A stretch of 36,967 nucleotides of DNA from Streptomyces afghaniensis 772 (GTDB taxonomy: Bacteria; Actinomycetota; Actinomycetes; Streptomycetales; Streptomycetaceae): assembly GCA_000415505.1 (NCBI GenBank), contig KE354350.1, positions 1 to 36,967 of the forward strand, given 5' to 3'. The notes beneath the pieces are model-generated. The model saw only the letters and a program-made list of their open reading frames with translations. It was not told where the DNA came from and made no database searches. Made by a program: the position numbers and the translations under genes. Each line of letters opens with the position of its first letter. Within the stretch, counting starts at the first letter, position 1. Of this stretch, positions 15,878 through 23,987 are shown piece after piece.

Positions 15878-17266
15878 TCACCCCCAGGCAGCCACCGGCA
15901 CGAACGAGCTGTCCTGCCGGAACAGGTCCGTCCCGTCCGGGCGTTCCACGCGGAGCTGGTAGGCGTAGTGGCGCAGGTAGTACCCAGGGTAGTTGTACGA
16001 CTCGAAGCGGACGGAGCCGGAGCCCATGCCGGTCCGGAGGATGAACGTGGCGTCCTTGGCGAACGTGCTCGTGCCGTCGTTCGGGTCGAAGCGGGCGCGG
16101 AAGTCCCAGTGGCGCAGGTAGTTGCCGGCCGCGTCGCGGAAGGAGCAGCCGCTGCCGTCGGCCAGGCCGGCGACGACCGTGAAGGTGGCGGCCTGCTTCT
16201 CGGCAGTGGTGCTGGAGCCGCTGACCACGGGCAGGTTGAGGAGCGAGGACTGCTGCTGCCAGTAGCGGGTCGAGTAGTTGGCCGACCGGAAGGAGCGGGT
16301 GGTGTTCCGGGCGAGGCTCGGGCCGCCGGAGACCGTCTCCTTGACGACCGTGAAGTGCCGGGCCGTGCCGGAGATGCCGGGGAGCGCGGCCGGTGCCGTC
16401 CAGGTGGCGAACGTGTCGTAGCTGTCGCTGTAGTAGTAGCTGCCGTCGCCGTAGCCGTCGAAGAAGATGCGCCAGCCGCCGTTGTCGAGCCGCACCAGCG
16501 CCGGGCCCTCGCGGTAGCTGCCCCAGCCCGCCCAGTCGCCCGTCCTGCGGATCGTGTACGGGCCGGTGAGGTTCGAGGCGGTGGCGTACTCGATGTACTT
16601 CGTCGTCTCGTTCTTCGGGAAGGCGTGATATGTCGAGCCGATCTTCACGATGAACGTGTCGATGTGGTTGGCGCCGATGCCGGAGAGCGCGACTGGTGAA
16701 GTCCACGCCGTCAGCGCCGAGTTGGTGGCCCGCAGCAGGTACGGCGTGAAGATCCACTCGTCGTTCGTGGTGGAGCAGGACACGATGACGTTGACGCTGC
16801 CGTCGCTGTCGACGAACCACTCGGGGGCCCAGGCGCGGGAGAGGTTCGCGACGGGGACGGTGTAGTCGTACAGGAACGTCCAGTTGACGCGGTCGGAGCT
16901 GCGGGCGAAGCCGATGGTCCTGCTGGTGTCCTGCCAGGTGCGCGTGGTGTAGGTGACGTAGTAGTAGCCGTCGGTGTGTCTGATGACGCTCGCGTCGCGG
17001 ATCCGGCCCGCCGGCGGCGTGTAGGCGGAGGAGCGCAGCAGCCGGAAGTCGGTGGCGTCGTCGGACTGGTAGACGTTGACCGTGCCGTCGTTGCTGTTGA
17101 GGAACGGCACGATCGTGTACCGGGTGGCGGAGCCGTTCGGCGGTGCGGCGGCCAGGGCGCTGCCGAGCAGTCCGGGCGCCTCGCCCAGCAGCACGGCGGA
17201 GGCGGGCAGGGCGGCCAGGGCGCGCAGCAGCGTACGGCGGGACGGGGCGGCGGGATGTGAGGTCAC
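15878..17266 (-). CDS. Secreted GH43-like alpha-L-arabinofuranosidase with AbfB domain
   Basis: From the GTG at 17266 the product is 462 residues. It starts with a Tat signal (SRRTLLRALAALPASAVLLG, then a hydrophobic run ending about ALAAA). The catalytic part has five-blade propeller strands of GH43 type; candidate acidic residues lie in RDASVIRHTDGYYYVTY, HIDTFIVKIG and REGPALVR. From about residue 320 there is an arabinose-binding AbfB (CBM42) trefoil with RSFRSANYSTRYW, YLRHWDFRARF and YPGYYLRHYAYQLRV. It should act outside the cell on arabinose side chains of plant polysaccharide. AGGGAGAG precedes the GTG at a 6-base spacing; an ATG seven codons upstream is possible. A compound palindrome upstream suggests sugar-responsive control. 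Confidence 0.85.
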   Translation of the reverse strand: MTSHPAAPSRRTLLRALAALPASAVLLGEAPGLLGSALAAAPPNGSATRYTIVPFLNSNDGTVNVYQSDDATDFRLLRSSAYTPPAGRIRDASVIRHTDGYYYVTYTTRTWQDTSRTIGFARSSDRVNWTFLYDYTVPVANLSRAWAPEWFVDSDGSVNVIVSCSTTNDEWIFTPYLLRATNSALTAWTSPVALSGIGANHIDTFIVKIGSTYHAFPKNETTKYIEYATASNLTGPYTIRRTGDWAGWGSYREGPALVRLDNGGWRIFFDGYGDGSYYYSDSYDTFATWTAPAALPGISGTARHFTVVKETVSGGPSLARNTTRSFRSANYSTRYWQQQSSLLNLPVVSGSSTTAEKQAATFTVVAGLADGSGCSFRDAAGNYLRHWDFRARFDPNDGTSTFAKDATFILRTGMGSGSVRFESYNYPGYYLRHYAYQLRVERPDGTDLFRQDSSFVPVAAWG

Positions 17267-17291
17267 GGGCGGCTCTCCCTGAGACACAAGG

Positions 17292-17326
17292 GATCGATAT
17301 ACCGAACAAGGTTCGGAAACTCGATC
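17292..17326 (-). promoter_or_regulatory. 35-bp compound palindrome, probable operator of the arabinofuranosidase gene
   Basis: The site reads GATCGA-N4-CCGAAC-N3-GTTCGG-N4-TCGATC and is fully symmetrical in both arm pairs and both gaps. It lies 26-60 bases upstream of the GTG at 17266. Such symmetry in 35 bases is very unlikely by chance. A LacI- or ROK-type sugar regulator is a reasonable candidate binder; no regulator gene is adjacent. Confidence 0.65.
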
Positions 17327-17507
17327 AGAAGTGAGGGCTCAGAAAGTAAGGGCGAGGCAGGGACGCGTCAATGGTTTGAACAGGAGCGGATGAGCCCAGT
17401 GAGGTAGATGTGGTCAGTGGGTGAATATCCACTCCTGCCGTCGGCGTTCCACCACCGGCCATCGGACGTTACCGTTCGGTAGAGAGGTTGCTTCCGGAGG
17501 TGTCCGT

Positions 17508-18932
17508 ATGACGCTCGACCGAGCCGCAGGCCTGGCGGAGACCGCCCGTGCGCTGGCCGCCGGGGATGTGACGTCCCGGGCGCTCGTCGAGCGGACGCTG
17601 GCGCGCATCGAGGCGACGCAGGGCAGCATCAACGCCTTCCGGATCGTCCGGGCCGAGGCGGCGCTCGCCGAGGCCGAGGCCGCCGACCGGGAGCTGGCCG
17701 CGGGCGCGCGGAGGCCGCTGCTCGGGGTGCCCGTGGCGGTCAAGGACGACATGGACGTGGCCGGCGAGCCGACCGCCTTCGGCTGCTGTGGGGAGTTCCC
17801 GCCGGTCGCCGAGGACGGTGAGGCGGTACGGCGGCTGCGCGCGGCCGGGGCCGTGATCGTCGGCAAGACCAACACCTGCGAGTTCGGGCAGTGGCCCTTC
17901 ACCGAGGGGCCGGCCTTCGGAGCCACCCGCAATCCGTGGAGCACGGCCCATACGCCGGGTGGTTCCTCGGGCGGCTCGGCCGCCGCGGTGGCCGCCGGTC
18001 TGGTGCCCGCCGCGCTCGGCTCGGACGGCGCCGGCTCGGTGCGGATCCCGGCCGCATGGACCCATCTGGTCGGTATCAAGCCGCAGCGCGGCCGCGTCTC
18101 CACCTGGCCGCGCGGCGAGTCCTTCCAGGGCATCACCGTCAACGGCACTCTGGCCCGTACGGTCGCCGACGCGGCCCTGCTGCTGGACGCGGCGAGCGGC
18201 AACCACGCGCAGGACCCGCACCGGCCCCCGGCCGTGGACGCGTCGGCGGCCGTAGGCCGTGACCCCGGGCGGCTGCGCATCGCGCTCGCCCTCAAGCCGC
18301 CGTTCACGGCCGTTCCCGCCCGGCTGCTGCCTGAGGTGCGGACCCGGATCGTCGAACTCGCCGAGCAGCTGGCGGCGTTGGGACACACGGTCGAGGAGGC
18401 GGACCCGCCGTACGGGCAGATCGGGCTGACCTTCGTGCCGCGCGCGACGGCCGGGATCGCCGAGCGGGTGGCCGAGGCGCCCTTCCCGGCGCTGCTGGAC
18501 CGGCGCACCCTGGGAGCGGCCCGGCTGGGCCGGCTGCTCGGCGGGGCACCGCTGCGGGCGGCCCGGCGGGCGGAGACCGTCCTGCACCGTCGTATCGGCG
18601 GGTTCTTCACCTCGTACGACATCGTCCTCGCGCCCACCACCGCCGCTCCCCCGCCCCGTATCGGCGCCCTGCTGGAACTCAGCGGCTTCGCCACCGACCG
18701 GGCGATGATCGCCGCCTGTCCGTACGCCTGGCCGTGGAACGTGCTGGGCTGGCCGGGCGTCAACGTGCCCGCCGGTTTCACGGCGGACGGTCTGCCCGTC
18801 GGGGCCCAGTTGCTCGGCCCGGCGAACAGCGAACCGCTGCTGGTGCAGGTGGCCGCGCAGTTGGAGGCGGAGCTGCGCTGGCACGAGAAGTGGCCCGCGC
18901 CGCCGGTCGCGGAACGGTCCGCTGCCGCCTGA
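17508..18932 (+). CDS. Amidase signature family enzyme
   Basis: The 474-residue product is a complete amidase-signature hydrolase. The catalytic triad is visible: Lys79 in VAVKDDMD, the cis-Ser in PGGSSGGSAAA (Ser154) and the nucleophile Ser178 in SDGAGSVRIPA, at the same spacing as in GatA-type amidases. It has no signal peptide and should be cytoplasmic. The substrate cannot be read from sequence; it is not in a gat operon, so a free-standing amide hydrolase is more likely. The ATG at 17508 follows CGGAGG at a 7-base spacing; the frame is open further upstream without a better start. It is divergent from the arabinofuranosidase gene. Confidence 0.9.
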   Translation: MTLDRAAGLAETARALAAGDVTSRALVERTLARIEATQGSINAFRIVRAEAALAEAEAADRELAAGARRPLLGVPVAVKDDMDVAGEPTAFGCCGEFPPVAEDGEAVRRLRAAGAVIVGKTNTCEFGQWPFTEGPAFGATRNPWSTAHTPGGSSGGSAAAVAAGLVPAALGSDGAGSVRIPAAWTHLVGIKPQRGRVSTWPRGESFQGITVNGTLARTVADAALLLDAASGNHAQDPHRPPAVDASAAVGRDPGRLRIALALKPPFTAVPARLLPEVRTRIVELAEQLAALGHTVEEADPPYGQIGLTFVPRATAGIAERVAEAPFPALLDRRTLGAARLGRLLGGAPLRAARRAETVLHRRIGGFFTSYDIVLAPTTAAPPPRIGALLELSGFATDRAMIAACPYAWPWNVLGWPGVNVPAGFTADGLPVGAQLLGPANSEPLLVQVAAQLEAELRWHEKWPAPPVAERSAAA

Positions 18933-18939
18933 GCGACCC

Positions 18940-18959
18940 GTGCGTGGTTCCGCACGGCG
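18940..18959 (+). terminator. Hairpin after the amidase gene
   Basis: CCGTGCG and CGCACGG flank a six-base loop about seven bases after the amidase stop, forming a short GC-rich stem without a T-tract. It probably separates the amidase from the PemK-like gene. Confidence 0.45.
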
Positions 18960-18993
18960 ACCGGTCGGTGGCCGGGCGCGTGGGAGCAACGTC

Positions 18994-18999
18994 TAGGGT
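18994..18999 (+). promoter_or_regulatory. TAGGGT -10-like element, leaderless start
   Basis: TAGGGT ends six bases before the GTG at 19006, so transcription should start at the initiation codon. No Shine-Dalgarno sequence is present. Confidence 0.5.
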
Positions 19000-19005
19000 G
19001 CCCGC

Positions 19006-19452
19006 GTGACCGCGTTTACCGATGAGAACGTCCCGGGCCGCTCAGGCCCCTCCGCCACGACTCAGGCCGATCCGCGCGAGGTGGGCCGGGTGCGCACCGA
19101 GTACTCGCCCGCGCACGACGGCGACCCCGACCCCGGCGAGATCGTCTGGACGTGGGTGCCCTTCGAGGAGAACGACGGGCGCGGCAAGGACCGCCCGGTG
19201 CTCGTGGTCGCCCGCGAGCCGGCGGGGACGTTCCTCGCCGTGCAGTTGTCCAGCAAGCGGCATGACGGGGACCGGGAGTGGGTGCCGATCGGCAGCGGAC
19301 CGTGGGACCGGTCGGGCCGCGAGTCCTGGGTCGATGTGGACCGGGTCCTGCGTCTGCACGAGGACGGCATGCGCCGGGAGGCCTGCGCCCTGGACCGTAT
19401 GCGGTTCAACCTCGTCAGGCACCGGCTGCGGGAGCGCTACGGCTGGAACTGA
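19006..19452 (+). CDS. PemK/MazF-like protein
   Basis: The 148-residue product has the PemK/MazF strand pattern: PGEIVWTWVPFEEND, then RGKDRPVLVVAREP, TFLAVQLSSKRHDG and SWVDVDRVLRLHEDG. In this family the fold cuts RNA or binds a partner. It has a 40-residue polar N-terminal extension and no antitoxin gene on either side, so it is not a standard toxin-antitoxin pair and may be a housekeeping or orphan relative common in actinomycetes. The GTG start has a -10-like TAGGGT six bases before it. Its 3' end overlaps the end of the facing PARG-like gene by 38 bases. Confidence 0.75.
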   Translation: MTAFTDENVPGRSGPSATTQADPREVGRVRTEYSPAHDGDPDPGEIVWTWVPFEENDGRGKDRPVLVVAREPAGTFLAVQLSSKRHDGDREWVPIGSGPWDRSGRESWVDVDRVLRLHEDGMRREACALDRMRFNLVRHRLRERYGWN

Positions 19453-20257
19453 AAGTCTGTTCGAAGGCGCCCCGCACCGCGGCGCCGGGCGTCCGGTCCA
19501 GCACCCCGAACACCACGTGCTCGAAGGCCTGCGCGAAGCGCCCGCCGGGTTCCAGCAGCGCCCGGAACGCCCCGGCGACCTGCGCCGGGTCGTTGCGGAA
19601 GACGCCGCATCCCCAGGCGCCCAGCACCAGCCGCCGGTAGCCGTGGGCGGCGGCCGTCTCCAGGACCCGTTCGGCGCGGACGGACAGGGCCGTCGGCAGT
19701 TCCGGGGCTCGTTCGGGTGCCGTGCGGTGCACCACGCCCGCGTTGGGCGCCGCCGCGGTCAGGAAGCCGGCGGTGTACGGCTCGTCCAGCAGGCGGCCCC
19801 GGTCGTCACGGAAGACGGGCACGGCGGGTGAGTGGATGACACGGTCCGTGTAGAACGGGTCGCGGTGGGCGCGGTGGTGGTCGTAGAACGCGCGGGCCCG
19901 GAGCAGGCAGGTGTACAGCGCGGAGGCCCGGCACAGGGCCTCTTCCTGGGCCTGGGCGCCGTTGAGGTAACCGCCGCCGGGGTTGCGGGCCGAGGCGAAG
20001 TTCAGCACGGCCACGTGTCCGCCGAGCCGGCGGGCCGCCTCCAGGCTGCTCTCACCCGTGACCTCGAGCAGCATCCGAGTCACCCGGGTGGAGGACACAG
20101 ATACCGGCACCGGTTCCGGGCCGTACATGCGCGTGCCCTCGCGCGCAGCACGCAGCTCGTCGGCGATCGACACCTCGCGCCCGTCCGGTGCCCGGTAGGC
20201 CCCCGCCGCCACGATCTGCTCGGTCTGCTGTGCGACACCGCGCAGGCGCGCGCTCAC
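19415..20257 (-). CDS. TIGR02452 microbial-type poly(ADP-ribose) glycohydrolase
   Basis: From the GTG at 20257 the product is 280 residues, the normal size. The N-terminal part has RLRGVAQQTEQIV and VSIADEL. The macrodomain carries the PARG signature: VLNFASARNPGGGYLNGAQ (GGG at 94-96) and QEEALCR (QEE at 104-106), whose second Glu is the catalytic residue in the family. The end has LVLGAWGCGVFRNDP and VAGAFRALL. It should remove ADP-ribose from targets in the cytosol. The open frame runs on to 21841 only as an antisense shadow of egtA. It is divergent from the egt operon and convergent, with 38 bases of overlap, with the PemK-like gene. Confidence 0.88.
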   Translation of the reverse strand: MSARLRGVAQQTEQIVAAGAYRAPDGREVSIADELRAAREGTRMYGPEPVPVSVSSTRVTRMLLEVTGESSLEAARRLGGHVAVLNFASARNPGGGYLNGAQAQEEALCRASALYTCLLRARAFYDHHRAHRDPFYTDRVIHSPAVPVFRDDRGRLLDEPYTAGFLTAAAPNAGVVHRTAPERAPELPTALSVRAERVLETAAAHGYRRLVLGAWGCGVFRNDPAQVAGAFRALLEPGGRFAQAFEHVVFGVLDRTPGAAVRGAFEQTFSSSRSAPAAGA

Positions 20258-20548
20258 GGCGCCACCCCCGTGTGCGCCGTGACCGCGTGCCGCGCGGCCG
20301 GTTTTGTCGTGCTCACGCAGGCATCGTGGGTGATGCCGACCGCGTGACGCAACGGAGTTTTCGCCACCGGAGAACACCGGGGAAAGCGCCGGGAAACGCC
20401 CGGCCGGTCCGGACGACCGCCCCGGAACGCCCCGGTACGCCCCCTTGTGCCGAGCGACACGAGGGACTTGGGTGGGACGAGTGATCCCGGCCCGGGCCGC
20501 CGAAGAGCCCGGACCGGTGGCATGGTGGAATCTCAGGAGGATCCCGAC

Positions 20549-21862
20549 ATGTCTGATGCGTCCACTGCCCCGGCGGGTGGCTGTACCAAGCCGCACACCG
20601 CCCTGTCCGAAGCCGAGGTCGAAGCTCTGGTGCGCGGCATCTGCTTCAAGACCGGCCCGCCGCGCCGCCTCGGCGTCGAGGTGGAATGGCTCGTCCACGA
20701 GCTGCGCGCACCGCAGCTCCCCGTCACACCCGAACGACTCGACGCGGCCTACGCCGCGCTGCGGCCCCTGTCCCTGAGGTCGGCGCTCACCGTGGAGCCC
20801 GGCGGCCAGCTGGAGCTGAGCTCGCCCCCCGCCGCCTCCCTGACGGACGTCATCGCCACCGTCTCCGCCGACCTCGACGCCGTCCGCGCGGTCCTGCGCG
20901 GACACGGCCTCACCCTGGTCGGCCTCGGCCACGATCCCTGGCATGAACCGCGCCGGTTCCTGCGCGAACCGCGCTACGACGCCATGGAGGCCTGCCTCGA
21001 CCGCACCGGCCCCTCCGGCCGCGCCATGATGTGCGCCTCGGCCTCCGTGCAGGTCTGCGTGGACGCCGGCCACGAGGAGCCCGGGCCCCTCGGCCATGTG
21101 CGGCGCTGGTGGCTGGCCCATCACCTGGGCGCGGTCCTGGTGGCCGTGTTCGCCAACTCCCCGCTCGCCGGTCGCCGGCCGACCGGCTGGCTGTCCACCC
21201 GGCAGCTGATGTGGACCCGGATCGGCGCCGGCCGGGCGGGCGGCCCGCCCCTGGACGCCGACCCGCGCGGCGCCTGGGCCCGGCACGTGCTGGACTCCCC
21301 CGTGATGTGCGTACGGCGCGACGGCGGGCCCTGGGACGTCCCGGAGGGGCTCACCTTCCGCGAGTGGATCCGCACCGGCGTCCCCCGGGCGCCCACGCGG
21401 GAGGATCTCGACTACCACGTCACGACGCTGTTCCCGCCGGTCAGACCGCGCGGCCACCTCGAACTGCGCATGATCGACGCGCAGCCAGGCGACGACGGCT
21501 GGATCGTGCCGCTGGCCGTGACGGCGGCACTGTTCGACGACCCGGAGGCCGCAGAGACCGCCTACCGGGCCGTGAAACCACTGGCCGAGCGCACACTCGG
21601 GATGCCCGCGCCGCACAACCCGCTGTGGGTCGACGCGGCCCGCAGCGGTCTGGCCGACGCCGAACTGCGCGAGGTGGCCGTCACGTGCTTCACGGCCGCG
21701 CTGGACGCCCTGCCCCGGCTCGGCGCCGCGCCCGAGGTCGTCGAGGCCGTCACGGCCTATCTGGACCGCTATGTCGTCCTGGGCCGCTGCCCGGCCGACG
21801 ACCTGCTCGACCGACAGCGCGGCACGGACGGTCGCGCCCACGGGAAGGACCCGCGCTCATGA
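20549..21862 (+). CDS. egtA: Glutamate-cysteine ligase EgtA
   Basis: The 437-residue product belongs to the GCS2-type ligases: LGVEVEWLVHEL, VEPGGQLELSSPP, MCASASVQVCVDAG, and the C-terminal HLELRMIDAQPGDDGW. It joins glutamate to cysteine with ATP, giving the gamma-glutamylcysteine used by EgtB. The ATG at 20549 follows AGGAGG at an 8-base spacing; the frame upstream to 20447 has no such site. Its stop overlaps the egtB start (ATGA). First gene of egtABCD. Confidence 0.92.
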   Translation: MSDASTAPAGGCTKPHTALSEAEVEALVRGICFKTGPPRRLGVEVEWLVHELRAPQLPVTPERLDAAYAALRPLSLRSALTVEPGGQLELSSPPAASLTDVIATVSADLDAVRAVLRGHGLTLVGLGHDPWHEPRRFLREPRYDAMEACLDRTGPSGRAMMCASASVQVCVDAGHEEPGPLGHVRRWWLAHHLGAVLVAVFANSPLAGRRPTGWLSTRQLMWTRIGAGRAGGPPLDADPRGAWARHVLDSPVMCVRRDGGPWDVPEGLTFREWIRTGVPRAPTREDLDYHVTTLFPPVRPRGHLELRMIDAQPGDDGWIVPLAVTAALFDDPEAAETAYRAVKPLAERTLGMPAPHNPLWVDAARSGLADAELREVAVTCFTAALDALPRLGAAPEVVEAVTAYLDRYVVLGRCPADDLLDRQRGTDGRAHGKDPRS

Positions 21863-23196
21863 CCGACACCAGCCCCGCTGTCGACACCGATACCGCCGAC
21901 CCCGAGGTCCTGCGCGAGCGCGCGGTCGCCTCGCTGGTCGTCGCCCGTGACCGCACCACCCTGCTGACGAGCTGTGTCGAGGACCCCGACCTGACCGCAC
22001 AGCACTCGCCGCTGATGTCACCGCTCGTGTGGGACCTGGCACACATCGGCAACCAGGAGGAGCAGTGGCTGCTGCGGGCCGTCGCCGGGCACGAGGCGAT
22101 ACGGCCCGAGATCGACGGCCTCTACGACGCTTTCGAGCATCCGCGGGCCGAGCGGCCGAAGCTGCCCCTGCTGTCGCCGGCCGAGGCACGCACGTACGCG
22201 GCCGATGTCCGTGGCCGCGCCCTGGACGTGCTGGAGAAGGCCGCGTTCCACGGGACACGGCTGACGGAGGCCGGGTTCGCCTTCGGGATGATCGCGCAGC
22301 ACGAACAGCAGCACGACGAAACCATGCTGATCACCCATCAGCTGCGCCGGGGCCCGCAGGCGCTGACCGCGCCCGACCCGGAGCCGGTGCCGCTGTTCAC
22401 CGGCCCGTCCGAAGTCCTCGTTCCGGGCGGCCCGTTCACGATGGGCACCTCCGACGAGCCGTGGGCCCTGGACAACGAACGGCCCGCGCACCGGCGCGAG
22501 GTGGCGCCCTTCCGGATCGACACCACGCCGGTGACGAACGGCGCGTACCAGGCCTTCATCGAGGACGGCGGCTACGACGACCCGCGCTGGTGGACGGCGG
22601 ACGGCTGGGCCCACGTCCGCCGCAGCTCCCTCACGGCCCCGCTGTTCTGGCGGCGGGACGGCAGGCAGTGGCTGCGGCGGCGCTTCGGCGTCACCGAGGC
22701 CATCCCGCCGGACGAGCCGGTGCTGCACGTGTGCTGGTACGAGGCCGACGCCTACGCACGCTGGGCGGGACGCCGGCTGCCCACGGAGGCCGAGTGGGAG
22801 AAGGCGGCCCGGTACGACCCGGCCGGCGACCGCTCCATGCGCTACCCATGGGGCGACGCCGACCCGGGGCCCGAGCACGCCAACCTCGGCCAGCGGCATC
22901 TGCGTCCGGCGCCCGCCGGGAGCTACCCGGCCGGTGAGTCGCCCCTCGGCGTACGGCAGTTGATCGGCGACGTGTGGGAGTGGACGGCGAGCGACTTCCT
23001 GCCGTATCCGGGGTTCAGGGCGTTCCCGTACAAGGAGTACTCGGAGGTCTTCTTCGGCTCCGACTACAAGGTGCTGCGCGGCGGTTCGTTCGCCGTGGAC
23101 GCGGTGGCCTGCCGGGGCACGTTCCGCAACTGGGACCACCCGATCCGGCGGCAGATCTTCTCCGGGTTCCGCACGGCCCGCTCGGAGGACGTCTGA
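21859..23196 (+). CDS. egtB: Ergothioneine sulfoxide synthase EgtB
   Basis: The 445-residue product has the two expected parts. The N-terminal DinB-like domain supplies the iron ligands, here His62 (DLAHIGNQEEQW) and His148/His152 (AQHEQQHDETML). The C-terminal formylglycine-generating-enzyme-like domain has VPGGPFTMGTSDEP, LPTEAEWEKAARYDP, LIGDVWEWT and the final GGSFAVDAVACRGTFRNW. It is a non-haem iron oxygenase that couples hercynine and gamma-glutamylcysteine. All three His ligands are present. The start overlaps egtA by four bases and the stop shares one base with the egtC start. Confidence 0.95.
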   Translation: MTDTSPAVDTDTADPEVLRERAVASLVVARDRTTLLTSCVEDPDLTAQHSPLMSPLVWDLAHIGNQEEQWLLRAVAGHEAIRPEIDGLYDAFEHPRAERPKLPLLSPAEARTYAADVRGRALDVLEKAAFHGTRLTEAGFAFGMIAQHEQQHDETMLITHQLRRGPQALTAPDPEPVPLFTGPSEVLVPGGPFTMGTSDEPWALDNERPAHRREVAPFRIDTTPVTNGAYQAFIEDGGYDDPRWWTADGWAHVRRSSLTAPLFWRRDGRQWLRRRFGVTEAIPPDEPVLHVCWYEADAYARWAGRRLPTEAEWEKAARYDPAGDRSMRYPWGDADPGPEHANLGQRHLRPAPAGSYPAGESPLGVRQLIGDVWEWTASDFLPYPGFRAFPYKEYSEVFFGSDYKVLRGGSFAVDAVACRGTFRNWDHPIRRQIFSGFRTARSEDV

Positions 23197-23987
23197 TGTG
23201 CCGTCACGTGGCGTACGTGGGGCCGGCGGAGCCGCTCGGCGGCTTCCTCGTGGATCCCCCGCACGGCCTGTACCGGCAGTCATGGGCGCCCCGGCGGCAG
23301 CAGTACGGGACGGTCAACGCCGACGGCTTCGGCGTGGGCTGGTACGCCGAGGGCGACCCGGTGCCGGCCCGCTACCGCCGGGCCGGGCCGGTCTGGGCGG
23401 ACCTGTCGTTCGCCGATCTCGCCCGGGTCGTACGGTCCACCGCAATACTCGCCGCAGTGCGGGACGCGACGCTGTCGGGCGCGGACGCGGAGGCCGCGGC
23501 GGCGCCGTTCGCCGCGGGGACCTGGCTGTTCAGCCACAACGGGGCGGTCAAGGGCTGGCCCGGCTCGCTCGCGCCGGTGTCCCGCACCCTGCCGCCGGAG
23601 GACCTGCTGTCGCTGGAGGCCCGCAACGACTCGGCGCTCGTGTGGGCCCTGGTCCTGGCCCGGCTCGGGAGCGGCGACGAGCAGGGCCAGGCGCTGGCCG
23701 ACACGGTCCTGGAGGTCGCCGCCGCCGCGCCCGGTTCCCGGCTCAACCTCCTGCTGACCGACGGCGACACCATCACCGCGACCGCCTGGGGCGACACCCT
23801 CTGGTATCTCAACCGGCCCGGCGGCGGCACCGTCGTGGCCTCGGAGCCCTACGACGACGATCCGCACTGGCAGGAGGTGCCCGACCGCACGCTGCTCGCG
23901 GCGAGCCGCACGGACGTGCTGCTCACGCCGCTGAAGGAGCCGGCCGACGCCTTCGTGCCCGCCTCACCCAAGGAGCCCCGTACGTGA
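23196..23987 (+). CDS. egtC: Gamma-glutamyl hercynylcysteine sulfoxide hydrolase EgtC
   Basis: The 263-residue product starts MCRHVAYVGP, so Cys2 becomes the N-terminal nucleophile after Met removal, as in class-II glutamine amidotransferases. NADGFGVGWYAEGDP, WLFSHNGAVKG and EARNDSALVWALVLARL are further hallmarks. It removes glutamate from the EgtB product. The ATG at 23196 overlaps the egtB stop by one base (TGATG), and the stop overlaps egtD by four bases. Confidence 0.93.
   Translation: MCRHVAYVGPAEPLGGFLVDPPHGLYRQSWAPRRQQYGTVNADGFGVGWYAEGDPVPARYRRAGPVWADLSFADLARVVRSTAILAAVRDATLSGADAEAAAAPFAAGTWLFSHNGAVKGWPGSLAPVSRTLPPEDLLSLEARNDSALVWALVLARLGSGDEQGQALADTVLEVAAAAPGSRLNLLLTDGDTITATAWGDTLWYLNRPGGGTVVASEPYDDDPHWQEVPDRTLLAASRTDVLLTPLKEPADAFVPASPKEPRT

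Noticed and set aside
19415-21841. An 808-codon minus-strand open frame including the PARG-like protein
   Set aside because: Only the part below 20257 matches a family; the rest is the antisense shadow of egtA.
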